Made by a program: the position numbers and the translations under genes
Part shown: one piece after another, positions 8,939 to 19,919 of the stretch
Position numbering within the stretch: the stretch's first letter is position 1
Layout: each line of letters opens with the position of its first letter
Notes under the pieces: generated by a model
Told to the model about the DNA's origin: nothing
What the model saw: the letters and a program-made list of their open reading frames with translations, nothing else
Database searches by the model: none
Assembly (NCBI RefSeq): GCF_001814775.1
Contig: NZ_KV817792.1
Location: forward strand, 8,254 to 51,302
Origin: Streptococcus sp. HMSC067H01
Lineage (GTDB): Bacteria; Bacillota; Bacilli; Lactobacillales; Streptococcaceae
Length of the DNA stretch: 43,049 bases
Direction: 5' to 3'

Positions 8939-9850
8939 ATGAATAAATATCAAAAGAATATATTTAAGGGAACTATCTATTCTCTCCTTTCTGGCTTAAT
9001 TTGGGGAATCTGTGGAATTTTAGGAGAGTACTTTTTTGCCCACTATCAAGTATCATCAGGCTGGATTACCTCCATGCGTCTCCTCGTCGCAGGTAGTGTA
9101 GTACTCATCTTATCGAGCTTTCAACTCCGCTCCCAGCTCTTTGATATCTGGAAAAATTGGAAAAATTACCTTCCTTTTCTGACCTATGCCATCTTAGGGA
9201 TTTTCTCCGTTCAGTTTTTCTTCTATCTCTGTGTCGAGTACTCCAACGCAACCACTGCCACCATCCTCCAATTTATCAGCCCTATCTTTATCCTCCTTTT
9301 CAATCGCATCATTTACAAGAAAAAAGCTTCAAAAAGTGCCATTTTTTATGTCTTGATTGCCATGATTGGAGTTTTTCTGATGGCTACAAAAGGAGATTTG
9401 TCTAAGTTGTCAATTACTCCCCTAGCTCTCATAACAGGTCTCCTTAGCGCACTAGGTCTCATGTTCAATGTTATATTACCCCAGCGTTTTGCTAAAAATT
9501 ATGGGTTCATGCCTACTGTTGGATGGGGGATGATTATTGCGGGGCTTTTTAGTAATGTTCTCTACCCCGTTTATGAGATTAGCTTCCAGCTTGATGTCGT
9601 TAGTATCTTGATTTGTTTGACCATCGCCTTTTTAGGAACGGCTTTTGCCTTTTTCCTTTCCATGAAGGCTGTTTCCCTGGTCTCGCCCTTGGTAGTATCA
9701 GTCGTCAGCGCAAGCGAACCGCTATCCTCAGCGATCCTCAGTGTCCTTTTCCTTGGGATGGTCCTAGATGGTTTCTTGGTACTGGCCATGATTTTGATTA
9801 TCGTGCCTATGATTTTTTTGTCAATCGAAGAATCAAAATCAAAGAATTAA
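8939..9850 (+). CDS. EamA/DMT-family membrane transporter
   Basis: The 303-residue protein appears to be ten hydrophobic helices in two EamA repeats. The first begins GLIWGICGILGEY; the second begins ALITGLLSALGLMFNVIL and ends with VVSASEPLSSAILSVLFLG, a family-typical segment. Members export small metabolites or amino acids; the substrate is unknown. The ATG at 8939 (or 8933) is chosen because the longer frame from 8864 runs through the pbp1b terminator and the promoter. No ribosome-binding site precedes it, suggesting leaderless translation. A terminator follows at 9872. Confidence 0.88.
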   Translation: MNKYQKNIFKGTIYSLLSGLIWGICGILGEYFFAHYQVSSGWITSMRLLVAGSVVLILSSFQLRSQLFDIWKNWKNYLPFLTYAILGIFSVQFFFYLCVEYSNATTATILQFISPIFILLFNRIIYKKKASKSAIFYVLIAMIGVFLMATKGDLSKLSITPLALITGLLSALGLMFNVILPQRFAKNYGFMPTVGWGMIIAGLFSNVLYPVYEISFQLDVVSILICLTIAFLGTAFAFFLSMKAVSLVSPLVVSVVSASEPLSSAILSVLFLGMVLDGFLVLAMILIIVPMIFLSIEESKSKN

Positions 9851-9871
9851 ACACCCTCTTTTGATACTTTA

Positions 9872-9895
9872 GGCTTCAATTTTGAAGCCTTTTTT
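9872..9895 (+). terminator. Terminator of the EamA transporter gene
   Basis: Perfect 8-bp arms GGCTTCAA / TTGAAGCC with a two-base loop are followed by six T. The run of T merges into the dapH extended -10. Confidence 0.85.
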
Positions 9896-9903
9896 GATAG
9901 AAT
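9895..9903 (+). promoter_or_regulatory. dapH promoter (extended -10)
   Basis: TGATAGAAT starts at the last bases of the preceding terminator and lies 32 bases before the dapH ATG. It probably drives dapH through the rhomboid gene, with partial attenuation possible at 10642. Confidence 0.6.
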
Positions 9904-9934
9904 AGTAAGCATTACAAAGAGTGAGGAGACCCCT

Positions 9935-10633
9935 ATGACTGCTACAAAAATGAATGCACAAGAAATTATCCAATTTATCGCCAATGCTGAAAAAAAGACC
10001 AGTGTAAAAGTAACCTTTGAAGGACAACTTGCTGGAGCTATCCCTGCTTCTGTTACCAAGCTTGGAAATGTTCTTTTTGGAGATTGGAAAGATATCGCTC
10101 CTCTTCTCGAAGGACTGACTGAAAACAAGGATTATGTTGTTGAGCAAGACGCTCGCAACTCAGCTGTACCTCTCCTTGACAAGCGTGACATCAATGCCCG
10201 TATCGAACCAGGTGCTATCATCCGTGACCAGGTTGAGATTGGTGACAACGCTGTTATCATGATGGGGGCTGTTATCAACATCGGTGCTGAAATCGGTGCT
10301 GGCACTATGATTGATATGGGTGCCATTCTGGGTGGACGTGCTATTGTCGGTAAAAATAGTCACGTAGGTGCCGGCGCTGTTCTTGCAGGTGTTATCGAAC
10401 CAGCTAGTGCGGAGCCTGTCCGTGTCGGTGACAATGTTCTCATCGGTGCTAACGCTGTGGTTATCGAAGGTGTTCAAATCGGTAGCGGTTCTGTTGTTGC
10501 AGCAGGTGCCATCGTTACTCAAGATGTTCCAGAAAATGTTGTGGTAGCTGGTGTTCCAGCTCGTGTGATCAAAAAAATCGATAGCCAAACCCAACAAAAA
10601 ACAGCGCTAGAAGATGCGCTTCGCACCTTGTAA
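9935..10633 (+). CDS. dapH: Tetrahydrodipicolinate N-acetyltransferase
   Basis: DapH transfers acetyl from acetyl-CoA to tetrahydrodipicolinate in the acetylase branch of the diaminopimelate/lysine pathway, which provides the lysine of streptococcal peptidoglycan. The 232-residue protein has an N-terminal segment followed by a left-handed beta-helix of hexapeptide repeats from about residue 90 ([19 protein letters not shown]) to about 200. The pairing with the downstream N-acetyl-diaminopimelate deacetylase supports acetyl rather than succinyl transfer. ATG 9935 has GAGGAG upstream. Confidence 0.94.
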   Translation: MTATKMNAQEIIQFIANAEKKTSVKVTFEGQLAGAIPASVTKLGNVLFGDWKDIAPLLEGLTENKDYVVEQDARNSAVPLLDKRDINARIEPGAIIRDQVEIGDNAVIMMGAVINIGAEIGAGTMIDMGAILGGRAIVGKNSHVGAGAVLAGVIEPASAEPVRVGDNVLIGANAVVIEGVQIGSGSVVAAGAIVTQDVPENVVVAGVPARVIKKIDSQTQQKTALEDALRTL

Positions 10634-10641
10634 TTAGTAAC

Positions 10642-10669
10642 AGAGGCGGAAATATTTCCAGCCTCTTTA
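10642..10669 (+). terminator. Weak terminator/attenuator hairpin between dapH and the deacetylase gene
   Basis: AGAGGC / GCCTCT with an inner GGAAA / TTTCC extension (one bulge) is followed by only three T. It may reduce rather than stop readthrough; alternatively it protects an mRNA end. Confidence 0.45.
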
Positions 10670-10694
10670 TCGTATCAGTAGAAGGAAATTAGAT

Positions 10695-11825
10695 ATGTTA
10701 GATTTAATTCAAACTCGACGCGATCTTCACCAAATTCCTGAGATCGGTTTAGAAGAAGTCAAGACTCAAGCTTATTTGCTCAATGTCATTGAGAAATTAA
10801 CAGCTGGTAAGGATTTTGTTCAGATTCGTACTTGGCGAACAGGTATTTTAGTTTACTTGCAGGGAAGTCAGCCAGAAGGTACCATTGGCTGGCGGACAGA
10901 CATCGACGGACTCCCAATCGTTGAACAAACAGGTCTTGCCTTTGCCTCTCAGCACCCAGACCGCATGCATGCTTGTGGACATGATTTTCACATGACCATT
11001 GCCCTTGGAAGTCTCGAACGTGCATTAGAAAAACAACCCAAAAACAATCTCCTCTTTCTCTTTCAACCTGCAGAAGAAAATGAAGCAGGTGGTATGCTCA
11101 TGTATGAAGATGGTGCTTTTGGAAACTGGTTGCCTGACCAATTCTATGGGCTTCATGTTCGTCCAGACCTAAAAGTTGGACAGATTGCGACCAATACCCA
11201 TACACTCTTTGCTGGAACATGCGAAGTTAAGATTCGCTTCAAGGGTAAAGGTGGTCACGCTGCCTTCCCACATCAAGCAAACGACGCTCTGGTTGCAGCT
11301 AGCTATTTTGTCACTCAAGTTCAATCGGTTATCAGCCGTAATGTTGATCCTATCGAGGGAGCTGTCGTCACTTTCGGTGTCTTTCAAGCTGGAACAACCA
11401 ATAATGTCATCGCTGATACAGCTTTCTTGCATGGAACTATTCGAGCTCTCACACATAGCATGAGCCTCTTGGTTCAAAAACGTGTCAAAGCCATCGCTGA
11501 AGGGGTCGCAGCTGCTTTTGATATGGATGTGGAAGTTGAACTCAAGCAGGGAGGTTACCTACCTGTCGAAAACAACCCTGAATTAGCTCGAGAATTGATG
11601 ACCTTCTTTGATGAAAAAGAGGGAATTGAACTAATCGACATCGAACCTGCCATGACAGGAGAAGACTTTGGTTATCTTCTCTCCAAGGTTCCTGGTGCCA
11701 TGTTCTGGCTTGGAATTGATAGTCCCTATGCTCTTCACCATCCACAGATGAGTCCTAAGGAAGAAGCTCTGGCAATTGGAGTCGAGGCTGTATCAAGCTT
11801 TTTAGCAAAGAAAGCTGTGGATTAA
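10695..11825 (+). CDS. N-acetyldiaminopimelate deacetylase (M20 family)
   Basis: The 376-residue protein is an M20D-type metal-dependent amidohydrolase. Metal-ligand motifs are [18 protein letters not shown] and PAEENEAGG, followed by the dimerisation insert containing [12 protein letters not shown] and a late EDFGYL. Its place directly after dapH indicates that it removes the acetyl group from N-acetyl-LL-diaminopimelate. By sequence alone it could be a hippurate-hydrolase-like peptidase. GAAGGAAA precedes ATG 10695. The stop is three bases from the next start, so translation is probably coupled. Confidence 0.9.
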   Translation: MLDLIQTRRDLHQIPEIGLEEVKTQAYLLNVIEKLTAGKDFVQIRTWRTGILVYLQGSQPEGTIGWRTDIDGLPIVEQTGLAFASQHPDRMHACGHDFHMTIALGSLERALEKQPKNNLLFLFQPAEENEAGGMLMYEDGAFGNWLPDQFYGLHVRPDLKVGQIATNTHTLFAGTCEVKIRFKGKGGHAAFPHQANDALVAASYFVTQVQSVISRNVDPIEGAVVTFGVFQAGTTNNVIADTAFLHGTIRALTHSMSLLVQKRVKAIAEGVAAAFDMDVEVELKQGGYLPVENNPELARELMTFFDEKEGIELIDIEPAMTGEDFGYLLSKVPGAMFWLGIDSPYALHHPQMSPKEEALAIGVEAVSSFLAKKAVD

Positions 11826-11828
11826 ACA

Positions 11829-12368
11829 ATGAAAAAAGCACTACGCAAGCAGGTCTTGCAAGAACTCAAATCTCTATCAGCCGAAGAAAAGGAAGTCATG
11901 GACGCTTGGTTGACTGAGCAACTACTTCTACATCCCTTCTATAAGGAAGCAAAAACCATCGCCACTTACCTGTCTTTTCCTCATGAATTTCAGACAGCTA
12001 GACTCATTGTACAAGCTCAAAAAGATGGGAAGACTATCCTCATTCCCAAAACCTATCCACATGGGAAAATGGACTTTGTTCTATATGAACCAGAGAAACT
12101 CGAAAGAAATTCTTTTGGACTTCTTGAACCTCAAGGAGAGTTCACAATCCTTGAACCCTCTCAGATTGACCTGATTCATGTTCCTGGTTTGACTTTCAAT
12201 CCTTCAAGGTATAGGGTTGGCTACGGTGGTGGCTACTACGACCGCTACTTGGAGCATTTCCCAGGTCACACCATCAGTACACTTTATCCTTGTCAGATTC
12301 AGGACTTCCAGCCTGATTCACATGATATTCCCGTTGAGGAGGTACTCATCTATGAAAGAAATTTTTGA
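11829..12368 (+). CDS. 5-formyltetrahydrofolate cyclo-ligase
   Basis: This enzyme converts 5-formyl-THF to 5,10-methenyl-THF using ATP, returning folate to the one-carbon pool. At 179 residues it has the family length, starts with the basic ALRKQVLQELKSLS, and carries the phosphate-binding signature GYGGGYYDRYL (about 131-141) after the family block PGLTFNP. It has no strong ribosome-binding site and begins three bases after the deacetylase stop, so coupling is likely. The last 17 bases overlap the rhomboid gene. Confidence 0.93.
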   Translation: MKKALRKQVLQELKSLSAEEKEVMDAWLTEQLLLHPFYKEAKTIATYLSFPHEFQTARLIVQAQKDGKTILIPKTYPHGKMDFVLYEPEKLERNSFGLLEPQGEFTILEPSQIDLIHVPGLTFNPSRYRVGYGGGYYDRYLEHFPGHTISTLYPCQIQDFQPDSHDIPVEEVLIYERNF

Positions 12369-13026
12369 TCGTCGGTATCCTGTCACGAGCTTCTTTCTAC
12401 TCGTGACAAGCCTGGTTTTTGTACTCATGTTTCTAACCAGTGGTTTCAACTATACCAGTGCAGCCACCTTATATCAGTTTGGAGCTGTTTATCCCCCAGC
12501 AATCAAGGCCATGCCTGAGCAGATATGGCGTTTATTCTCAGCAACCTTTGTCCATATTGGCTTGGAGCACTTTTTAGTCAATATGCTATCCCTCTACTTC
12601 TTAGGACGTCAGATGGAACAAATCTTTGGCTCCAAACAGTTTTTCTTTATCTACCTTCTATCAGGTATGATGGGAAATCTCTTTGTCCTAGTTTTTAGTC
12701 CCAATGCCATTACTGCAGGTGCTTCAACTGCCCTCTACGGTATGTTCGCTTCTATTGTCGTCCTCCGATATGCTTCACGCAATCCCTATCTCCAACAACT
12801 TGGTCAATCCTACCTCTCCCTCTTAGTCATCAATCTAGTAGGTAGTGTCTTAATCCCTGGAATCAGCCTTGCTGGGCATGTCGGGGGTGCTGTCGGGGGT
12901 GCATTACTGGCTATCGTCTTCCCAGTTCGAGGAGAACGAAAAATTTACACACCAGGCCAACGTGGTCTAGCAACCCTAGCCTTTATTACTTTATCAGCCT
13001 TACTACTCTTTATCGGATTACTTTAA
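12352..13026 (+). CDS. Rhomboid family intramembrane serine protease
   Basis: From ATG 12352 (GAGGAGG upstream, inside the preceding gene) the product is 224 residues. It has about six hydrophobic helices, the conserved luminal HxxxN segment LEHFLVNM, the catalytic serine motif GASTALYG (Ser125) and the catalytic histidine in AGHVGGAVGG (His176). Rhomboids cleave substrates within the membrane; streptococcal members have been linked to protein quality control. The substrate is not deducible here. An upstream frame to 12217 overlaps the cyclo-ligase and is not used. Confidence 0.92.
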   Translation: MKEIFDRRYPVTSFFLLVTSLVFVLMFLTSGFNYTSAATLYQFGAVYPPAIKAMPEQIWRLFSATFVHIGLEHFLVNMLSLYFLGRQMEQIFGSKQFFFIYLLSGMMGNLFVLVFSPNAITAGASTALYGMFASIVVLRYASRNPYLQQLGQSYLSLLVINLVGSVLIPGISLAGHVGGAVGGALLAIVFPVRGERKIYTPGQRGLATLAFITLSALLLFIGLL

Positions 13027-13035
13027 GACAAAGAA

Positions 13036-13083
13036 AAACCATTGGAATCTCTCTCCGAGAGCTTTATTTCCAATGGTTTTTTT
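13036..13083. terminator. Bidirectional terminator between rhomboid and glycosidase genes
   Basis: AAACCATTGGAA (13036-13047) pairs with TTCCAATGGTTT (13068-13079) and is followed by T on the plus strand and preceded by A, so it serves both convergent genes. Confidence 0.8.
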
Positions 13084-13103
13084 GAATCTATATAAAAAGT
13101 AGC

Positions 13104-14483
13104 TTAAAATCCATTATTGTCACTGAGTTCTTTGAACCAGTGGCCTGATTTTTTCAGGCGTCGTTCTTGCGTTTCAAGGTCAAGCTCGACTAAACCATAA
13201 CGGTTTTTATAGCTGTTGAGCCATGACCAGCAATCGATAAATGTCCAGATCAAGTAGCCTTTACAGTTAGCACCATCTTCAATTGCACGATGAAGTTCAC
13301 GAAGGTGACCTTTAACAAAGTCAATACGATAATCATCCTGAATCATACCATTCTCACGGAATTTATCTTCACCTTCAACGCCCATCCCATTCTCTGTCAA
13401 CATCCACTCGATATTGCCATAGTTTTCCTTGATATTTTGAGCAATATGATAGATTCCTTGTTCATAGATTTCCCAGCCACGGTGCGGATTGATCTTACGA
13501 CCAGGCATGACATAAGGTTCATAGAAATGCTCTGGCAAGAGCGGACTGTCAGGATGCTTAGCAAAACGTGGCGCCATGACACGCAAGGGTTGGTAGTAGT
13601 TGACTCCAAGGAAATCTACTGTGTGCTCACGAATAAGTTCCAACTCCTCAGCTGTAGAATCTGGCAGCAAATCATGCTCAGCTAAAATTTCCTTCAATTC
13701 TTCTGGATAAGTTCCCAAGACAGATGGATCTAGGAAAGATTGAGCTTGGAATAGATCAGCAATGCTAGCTGCTTTTACATCGGCAGGATGCTGACTACGT
13801 GGATAGGCTGGTGTCAAGTTGAGGACAATTCCAATCTTAGAATCAGGCAAAATCTCATGGCAGGCCTTCACCGCAAGAGTGCTGGCTAGCTGGGTATGAT
13901 AGGCAACCTTAACAGCTGCTTTGGCATCTACCTTATGAGGGTAATGCGCATCATAGAAATAGCCGAATTCTACAGGAACGATAGGCTCATTGAAGGTAAT
14001 CCATTGGTCCACCAAATCTCCATAAGTCTCAAAACAGAAACGAGCATAATCTTCATAAGCTTTAATGATTGCCTTATTTTCCCAGCCATCCCCATCTTCT
14101 TGAAGAGCAAAAGGCAGATCAAAGTGATAAAGATTGACTAAGAGACGGATTCCCTTGGCCTTAATAGCTTCAAAGACATGACGATAGAAAGCCACACCTT
14201 GAGAGTTGACTTCTCCACGACCCTGTGGGAAAATACGAGACCACTGGATAGAAGTCCGGAAGGCTGTATGCCCTGTTTCTAACAATAATTCGATATCTTT
14301 TTCCCAATTTTCATAAAAGGTCGATGTCTTATCTGGTCCAATCCCATTATAGTAGCGATTTGGTTCCACTTGAAACCAATAATCCCAGAGATTATCTCCC
14401 TTTCCGTCACCAGGCACTCGCCCTTCTGTCTGTGGCCCAGAAGTTGAGGAACCCCAGACAAAATCCTTTGGAAATTTTAGCAT
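13104..14483 (-). CDS. Glycoside hydrolase family 1 (beta-glucosidase / 6-phospho-beta-glucosidase)
   Basis: The 459-residue TIM-barrel enzyme has the GH1 acid/base motif TFNEP (Glu166), the nucleophile motif LTENGMG (Glu364), and the N-terminal signature FVWGSSTSGPQTEG. It hydrolyses beta-glucosides. Whether the substrate is phosphorylated is unclear: the region SWLNSYKNRYGLVELD resembles the Ser/Lys/Tyr phosphate-binding patch but is not a clean match. No PTS permease is adjacent, so import must be encoded elsewhere. It has its own promoter behind the proS terminator. Confidence 0.9.
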   Translation of the reverse strand: MLKFPKDFVWGSSTSGPQTEGRVPGDGKGDNLWDYWFQVEPNRYYNGIGPDKTSTFYENWEKDIELLLETGHTAFRTSIQWSRIFPQGRGEVNSQGVAFYRHVFEAIKAKGIRLLVNLYHFDLPFALQEDGDGWENKAIIKAYEDYARFCFETYGDLVDQWITFNEPIVPVEFGYFYDAHYPHKVDAKAAVKVAYHTQLASTLAVKACHEILPDSKIGIVLNLTPAYPRSQHPADVKAASIADLFQAQSFLDPSVLGTYPEELKEILAEHDLLPDSTAEELELIREHTVDFLGVNYYQPLRVMAPRFAKHPDSPLLPEHFYEPYVMPGRKINPHRGWEIYEQGIYHIAQNIKENYGNIEWMLTENGMGVEGEDKFRENGMIQDDYRIDFVKGHLRELHRAIEDGANCKGYLIWTFIDCWSWLNSYKNRYGLVELDLETQERRLKKSGHWFKELSDNNGF

Positions 14484-14526
14484 AGCTCTACCTCTTTATT
14501 TACTCTTTTTATCTTTATTTTATCTC

Positions 14527-14532
14527 ATTATA
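14527..14532 (-). promoter_or_regulatory. Promoter -10 of the glycosidase gene
   Basis: A perfect TATAAT (minus strand) sits 43 bases before the glycosidase start and right after the proS terminator T-run. The -35 at 17-bp spacing (TAGTTT) is weak. I see no clear catabolite-responsive element. Confidence 0.6.
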
Positions 14533-14535
14533 GAG

Positions 14536-14578
14536 AAAAAACAAGGCAAAAACTAGTTACATTTTTGTCTTGTTTTTC
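14536..14578 (-). terminator. Terminator of the uppS-cdsA-eep-proS operon
   Basis: On the minus strand AAAACAAGACAAAAAT and the later TTTTTGCCTTGTTTTTT form a long A/T-rich stem with one mismatch, ending in six T. Confidence 0.75.
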
Positions 14579-14593
14579 TTCTGATTATAGATT

Positions 14594-16456
<1,863 letters not shown>

Positions 16457-16463
16457 CTAATTC

Positions 16464-17720
16464 TTAAAAGAAGGTTCGCATGATGTCGTTCCAAGTCACG
16501 GCGATCATCAAAACGACCATAATGACAACTCCGACCAGAGTGACATAGGTTTCAATTTCTTGTTTTAGTGGTTTGCGACGGATAGCTTCTAGGATATTGA
16601 GCACGATTTTTCCACCATCCAGCGCCGGTATCGGAATTAAGTTGAAGATACCGATATTGATGGAAATCATAGCCAAGAAGAACAAGACGTTTTCAAGACC
16701 ATTCTTAGCAGCATCGCTGCTTGCCTTAAAGATAGCAACGGGGCCACCAAGCTTATTCAAATCTGGTTGGAAGATCAAGCTTTTCAAAGCATTGAGAATG
16801 CGCAAGGCTGAGTCAGCCGCACTTGTAAATCCACCCATAAACATGGACCAGATATCTGATTTGAGTCTTGGCTGAACACCCAAGATATAACGACCTTGGT
16901 TTTCCTCAGGGGTCACACTGACTTGTTTTTCAGTTCCATTTTCAGAGACTGTTACATCCAATACAGGTGCTGTTTTGTCCTTGGTCTCTGTCTCAACTGC
17001 CTGAATCAAATCTGCCCAGTTTGAAATCTCATAACTGCCGACCTTAGTAATTTGGGCCGTATTTTCAACACCAACCTTAGCCAAAGCACTATCTGGAATA
17101 ATACTAAAGTTATTACTTTGCGTATCACGAACGCCACCTTGCATGAAAATCAAAATCCAGAAAACAACGACTCCTAAAATGAAGTTATTCATAGGACCAG
17201 CAAAGTTGGTGATCATTTTACCCCAGACAGTCGCATTTTGATATTGGACATCTAAGGGAGCTATACGAACTTCCGTTCCATCAGCTTCCACAATGGTCGC
17301 ATCATGATCAACTGAGAAGGTCTTCTCTTCTTCCAAGACCAAGCCTCTAATAAAGAGTTTGTCCTCAAAATCAAACTGAGTGACCTGCATAGGCAGAGCT
17401 GTCTGGTCAACCTTTTTACCAGAGAGATTGATACGCTTGACCTTGCCATCCGCTGCCAGTGTTAAGCTTGCGGGAGTTCCAGTCTTGATTTCTGTCGTAT
17501 CATCACCCCAACCTGCCATACGAACGTATCCTCCAAGTGGCAGGAGACGAATGGTATAGGCAGTCCCATCTTTTCCTATGTGGGCAAAGATCTTAGGTCC
17601 CATCCCGATGGCAAACTCACGAACCAAAATTCCAGACTTTTTAGCAAAGTAGAAATGGCCGAACTCGTGAACCACCACGATAATTCCAAAGACCAGGATA
17701 AATGTTAGTAATCCTATCAT
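16464..17720 (-). CDS. eep: RIP metalloprotease Eep/RseP
   Basis: This site-2-type membrane metalloprotease cleaves within the membrane. The 418-residue protein begins with a helix carrying the zinc motif HEFGH (His18, Glu19, His22). It has an extracytoplasmic PDZ region (about 180-310), the conserved NFxGP-type segment [13 protein letters not shown], and the C-terminal [11 protein letters not shown] with the third metal ligand. In streptococci Eep processes signal-peptide-derived pheromones; the targets of this copy are not shown. It lies 21 bases after cdsA. Confidence 0.95.
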   Translation of the reverse strand: MIGLLTFILVFGIIVVVHEFGHFYFAKKSGILVREFAIGMGPKIFAHIGKDGTAYTIRLLPLGGYVRMAGWGDDTTEIKTGTPASLTLAADGKVKRINLSGKKVDQTALPMQVTQFDFEDKLFIRGLVLEEEKTFSVDHDATIVEADGTEVRIAPLDVQYQNATVWGKMITNFAGPMNNFILGVVVFWILIFMQGGVRDTQSNNFSIIPDSALAKVGVENTAQITKVGSYEISNWADLIQAVETETKDKTAPVLDVTVSENGTEKQVSVTPEENQGRYILGVQPRLKSDIWSMFMGGFTSAADSALRILNALKSLIFQPDLNKLGGPVAIFKASSDAAKNGLENVLFFLAMISINIGIFNLIPIPALDGGKIVLNILEAIRRKPLKQEIETYVTLVGVVIMVVLMIAVTWNDIMRTFF

Positions 17721-17741
17721 TTAATTTCTGTTCACCTTTCC

Positions 17742-18545
17742 TTAAAATAAGCCAAAGAGGTGCATAATAGGGAAAACTACTAGCATACAGTCAAAACGAT
17801 CCAGTACCCCACCATGACCAGGGATAAATTTGCCTGAGTCTTTGACTCCAAAATGACGCTTCATAGCACTTTCGATTAAATCACCCAACTGACCTGCTAG
17901 ACTAAAGAAGATAGCAAAAACCATCATTTTGTAAATCCCATATGGTAAAGCAACGGTACTATCGACTAGCATAAAGATGAGAGTCGCTAGCATAGCAGCC
18001 AAGATACCCCCTATAGCACCTTCTATGGTCTTGTTAGGCGATACTCTCGGAGCAAGCTTTCTCTTGCCAAGCTTCATCCCCACCAGATAAGCACCGCTAT
18101 CTGTTGCCCAGACCAGACAAAGTCCCAAAAGGGCCTTATCCAAGCCTGCAATTCGAGCATCAACCAAGGCATTAAAGCCGAAGCCAACATAGAAACTCAT
18201 GGCAATCGGAAAAACAGCATCCTCAATGGTGTAGTTCTTGCTGAAGACTGTCGCTCCTAGCATGATGAGGATTACAACTCCATAGGCTACAACATTCCCA
18301 TCTACAGGTAAAAACTTCCAGTAGTTTTCCAAAGGCACGGTCAGAGCAAAGGTCGCTAGTAAAGTCAAGAGACCTTCAGGCGTCATGGTATTTAACCCCT
18401 TCATGCGAAGCAACTCATGCACTCCCAACATAGCCACAAGTCCCATAGCAATCTGTAACCATAGACCACCGAGGATCAAGATTGGTATAAAGATAGCTAA
18501 GGCCAAGATAGCAAAGAGCGTTCTCTTTTGTAAATCCTTTATCAT
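17742..18545 (-). CDS. cdsA: Phosphatidate cytidylyltransferase
   Basis: CdsA makes CDP-diacylglycerol from phosphatidic acid and CTP, the branch point for phosphatidylglycerol and cardiolipin. The 267 residues form about eight membrane helices, with the family signature near the end (SAMKRHFGVKDSGKFIPGHG followed by GVLDR). It lies eight bases after uppS. Confidence 0.96.
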   Translation of the reverse strand: MIKDLQKRTLFAILALAIFIPILILGGLWLQIAMGLVAMLGVHELLRMKGLNTMTPEGLLTLLATFALTVPLENYWKFLPVDGNVVAYGVVILIMLGATVFSKNYTIEDAVFPIAMSFYVGFGFNALVDARIAGLDKALLGLCLVWATDSGAYLVGMKLGKRKLAPRVSPNKTIEGAIGGILAAMLATLIFMLVDSTVALPYGIYKMMVFAIFFSLAGQLGDLIESAMKRHFGVKDSGKFIPGHGGVLDRFDCMLVVFPIMHLFGLF

Positions 18546-18553
18546 AATATTTC

Positions 18554-19306
18554 CTATACTCCTCCAAAGCGACGATTGCGACGATTATACTCGACGATAG
18601 CCTCTTTTAAGGCTTCCTCATCAAAGTCAGGCCACAAAATATCCGTGAAATAAAGCTCGCTATAAGCAGCCTGCCACGGCAAGAAGTTACTCAAACGAAG
18701 CTCCCCACTGGTCCGAATAATCAAGTCAGGATCCCGCAAGACTTTTGGCAAATGCCCCGTAAAGAGGTATTCCCCAATCAACTCCTCGGTAATATCACCA
18801 GGATTGATCTTAGCATCTAAAACATCCTGTGCAATCAACTTGACCGCTTGGGTAATCTCAGCTCGTCCACCATAATTGAGCGCAAAATTGAGAATCAAAC
18901 CTGTATTCAGCTTGGTCAGCTCCTCTGCTTTTTTCAAAGCATCAAAGGTCTCTTTAGGCAAACGATCAGTCTCCCCAATCATCTGAATCTTCATGTTCTT
19001 TTGATGCAATTCAGGGACATATTTGTCATAAAACTCAACTGGTAGGTTCATGATAAATTTGACTTCTTGGTCCGGACGAGTCCAGTTTTCAGTTGAAAAA
19101 GCGTAAACTGTCAAAGCCTTAACGCCCATATCGCTAGCTGCGATTGCTACCTTTTTCAAAGCATCCATTCCAGCCTTATGTCCAAAGACACGTGGTTGCA
19201 TCCGTTTTTTGGCCCAACGACCATTACCATCCATGATAACTCCGATATGGGCTGGCACCATTTCTGGCGTTTCTGTCATTTTATCTTTTTTTAAAAATCC
19301 AAACAT
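18554..19306 (-). CDS. uppS: Undecaprenyl diphosphate synthase
   Basis: UppS builds the C55 lipid carrier for peptidoglycan and capsule by adding cis-isoprene units to farnesyl diphosphate. The conserved block HIGVIMDGNGRWAKKR holds the metal-binding aspartate (Asp26). FSTENWTRP and the C-terminal DPDLIIRTSGELRLSNFLPW are also typical. The start at 19306 (MFGFLKKDK, 250 residues) is preferred over a frame beginning six codons earlier, which fits the family less well. It heads the operon with cdsA, eep and proS. Confidence 0.96.
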   Translation of the reverse strand: MFGFLKKDKMTETPEMVPAHIGVIMDGNGRWAKKRMQPRVFGHKAGMDALKKVAIAASDMGVKALTVYAFSTENWTRPDQEVKFIMNLPVEFYDKYVPELHQKNMKIQMIGETDRLPKETFDALKKAEELTKLNTGLILNFALNYGGRAEITQAVKLIAQDVLDAKINPGDITEELIGEYLFTGHLPKVLRDPDLIIRTSGELRLSNFLPWQAAYSELYFTDILWPDFDEEALKEAIVEYNRRNRRFGGV

Positions 19307-19338
19307 GATTGTATTCCTATTCAAAAATCTATCGTTTC

Positions 19339-19347
19339 ATTATACCA
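19339..19347 (-). promoter_or_regulatory. uppS operon promoter (extended -10)
   Basis: TGGTATAAT on the minus strand lies 32 bases before the uppS start and probably drives uppS, cdsA, eep and proS. Confidence 0.7.
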
Positions 19348-19420
19348 TATTTTTCACTTTTCTTCTATCATCTTCTCTTATTCTAAGGCGGAATTCGCCA
19401 TATTTCTAAGATTACAAACC

Positions 19421-19449
19421 TTGCATTTCCTAAAGAAAGTTGATACAAT
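19421..19449 (+). promoter_or_regulatory. Promoter of the helix-hairpin-helix gene
   Basis: TTGCAT (19421-19426), 17 bp, then TACAAT (19444-19449) with the extending TGA. The -35 decamer TTGCATTTCC recurs exactly in the T-box promoter at 19920. Confidence 0.6.
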
Positions 19450-19464
19450 AAACGTATAAAGATT

Positions 19465-19493
19465 AAATCCTTGTTCAGTCACAGGGATTTTTT
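19465..19493 (+). terminator. Terminator-like hairpin in the short leader of the helix-hairpin-helix gene
   Basis: AAATCCTTG (19465-19473) pairs with CAGGGATTT (19482-19490, one G-T pair) across an eight-base loop and is followed by a run of T (19488-19493). It begins about ten bases after the expected transcription start and ends just before the ribosome-binding site, so most transcripts may stop here. Confidence 0.6.
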
Positions 19494-19507
19494 ATTGAAA
19501 GGATTTT

Positions 19508-19906
19508 ATGATGTCAAAAAAACTACAACGTAAAAAACAATTAAGAAACAGCCTTCGTCGTTCAGGTGTATTTTCAAATGCTGTAAACAAGGTTGTCGAA
19601 GAAACAAAGAAAGTCGTTAAACATGCAGAACATGCAGCAAGCGAAGCTGGAAAAGCTGTCTCTAAGCAAGTAGAAAAAGCTGTAGAAGCAACTAAAGAGC
19701 AAGCCCACAAGGTTACGACTTCTGTTGAAGAGTTCGCAGCTAACCTAGGTGGACTTCCACTTGACCGTGCTAAAACTTTCTACGATGAAGGGATTAAGTC
19801 TGCTACTGACTTCAAAAACTGGACAGAGAAAGAACTCCTTGCCTTGAAAGGAATCGGTCCAGCTACGATCAAGAAATTAAAAGAAAACGGCATCAAGTTC
19901 AAGTAA
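19508..19906 (+). CDS. Small protein: basic N-terminus, amphipathic helix, helix-hairpin-helix C-terminus
   Basis: I do not recognise a named family for this 132-residue protein. It starts with a strongly basic segment (KKLQRKKQLRNSLRRS), continues with a long Ala/Lys/Glu-rich amphipathic helix (about 25-80) resembling apolipoprotein-like or LEA-like repeats, and ends with a helix-hairpin-helix motif (LLALKGIGPATIKKLKENG, about 112-130) of the sequence-independent DNA-binding type. A nucleoid- or DNA-associated role is an inference. ATG 19508 or 19511 are both possible; GAAAGGA precedes them. A terminator-like hairpin lies between promoter and start. Confidence 0.8.
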   Translation: MMSKKLQRKKQLRNSLRRSGVFSNAVNKVVEETKKVVKHAEHAASEAGKAVSKQVEKAVEATKEQAHKVTTSVEEFAANLGGLPLDRAKTFYDEGIKSATDFKNWTEKELLALKGIGPATIKKLKENGIKFK

Positions 19907-19919
19907 TCTTTCTTGTCCC

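Noticed and set aside
10160..10597. 145-codon frame opposite dapH
   Set aside because: The Asn/Thr/Asp-rich product is a by-product of the repeated hexapeptide codons of dapH on the other strand.
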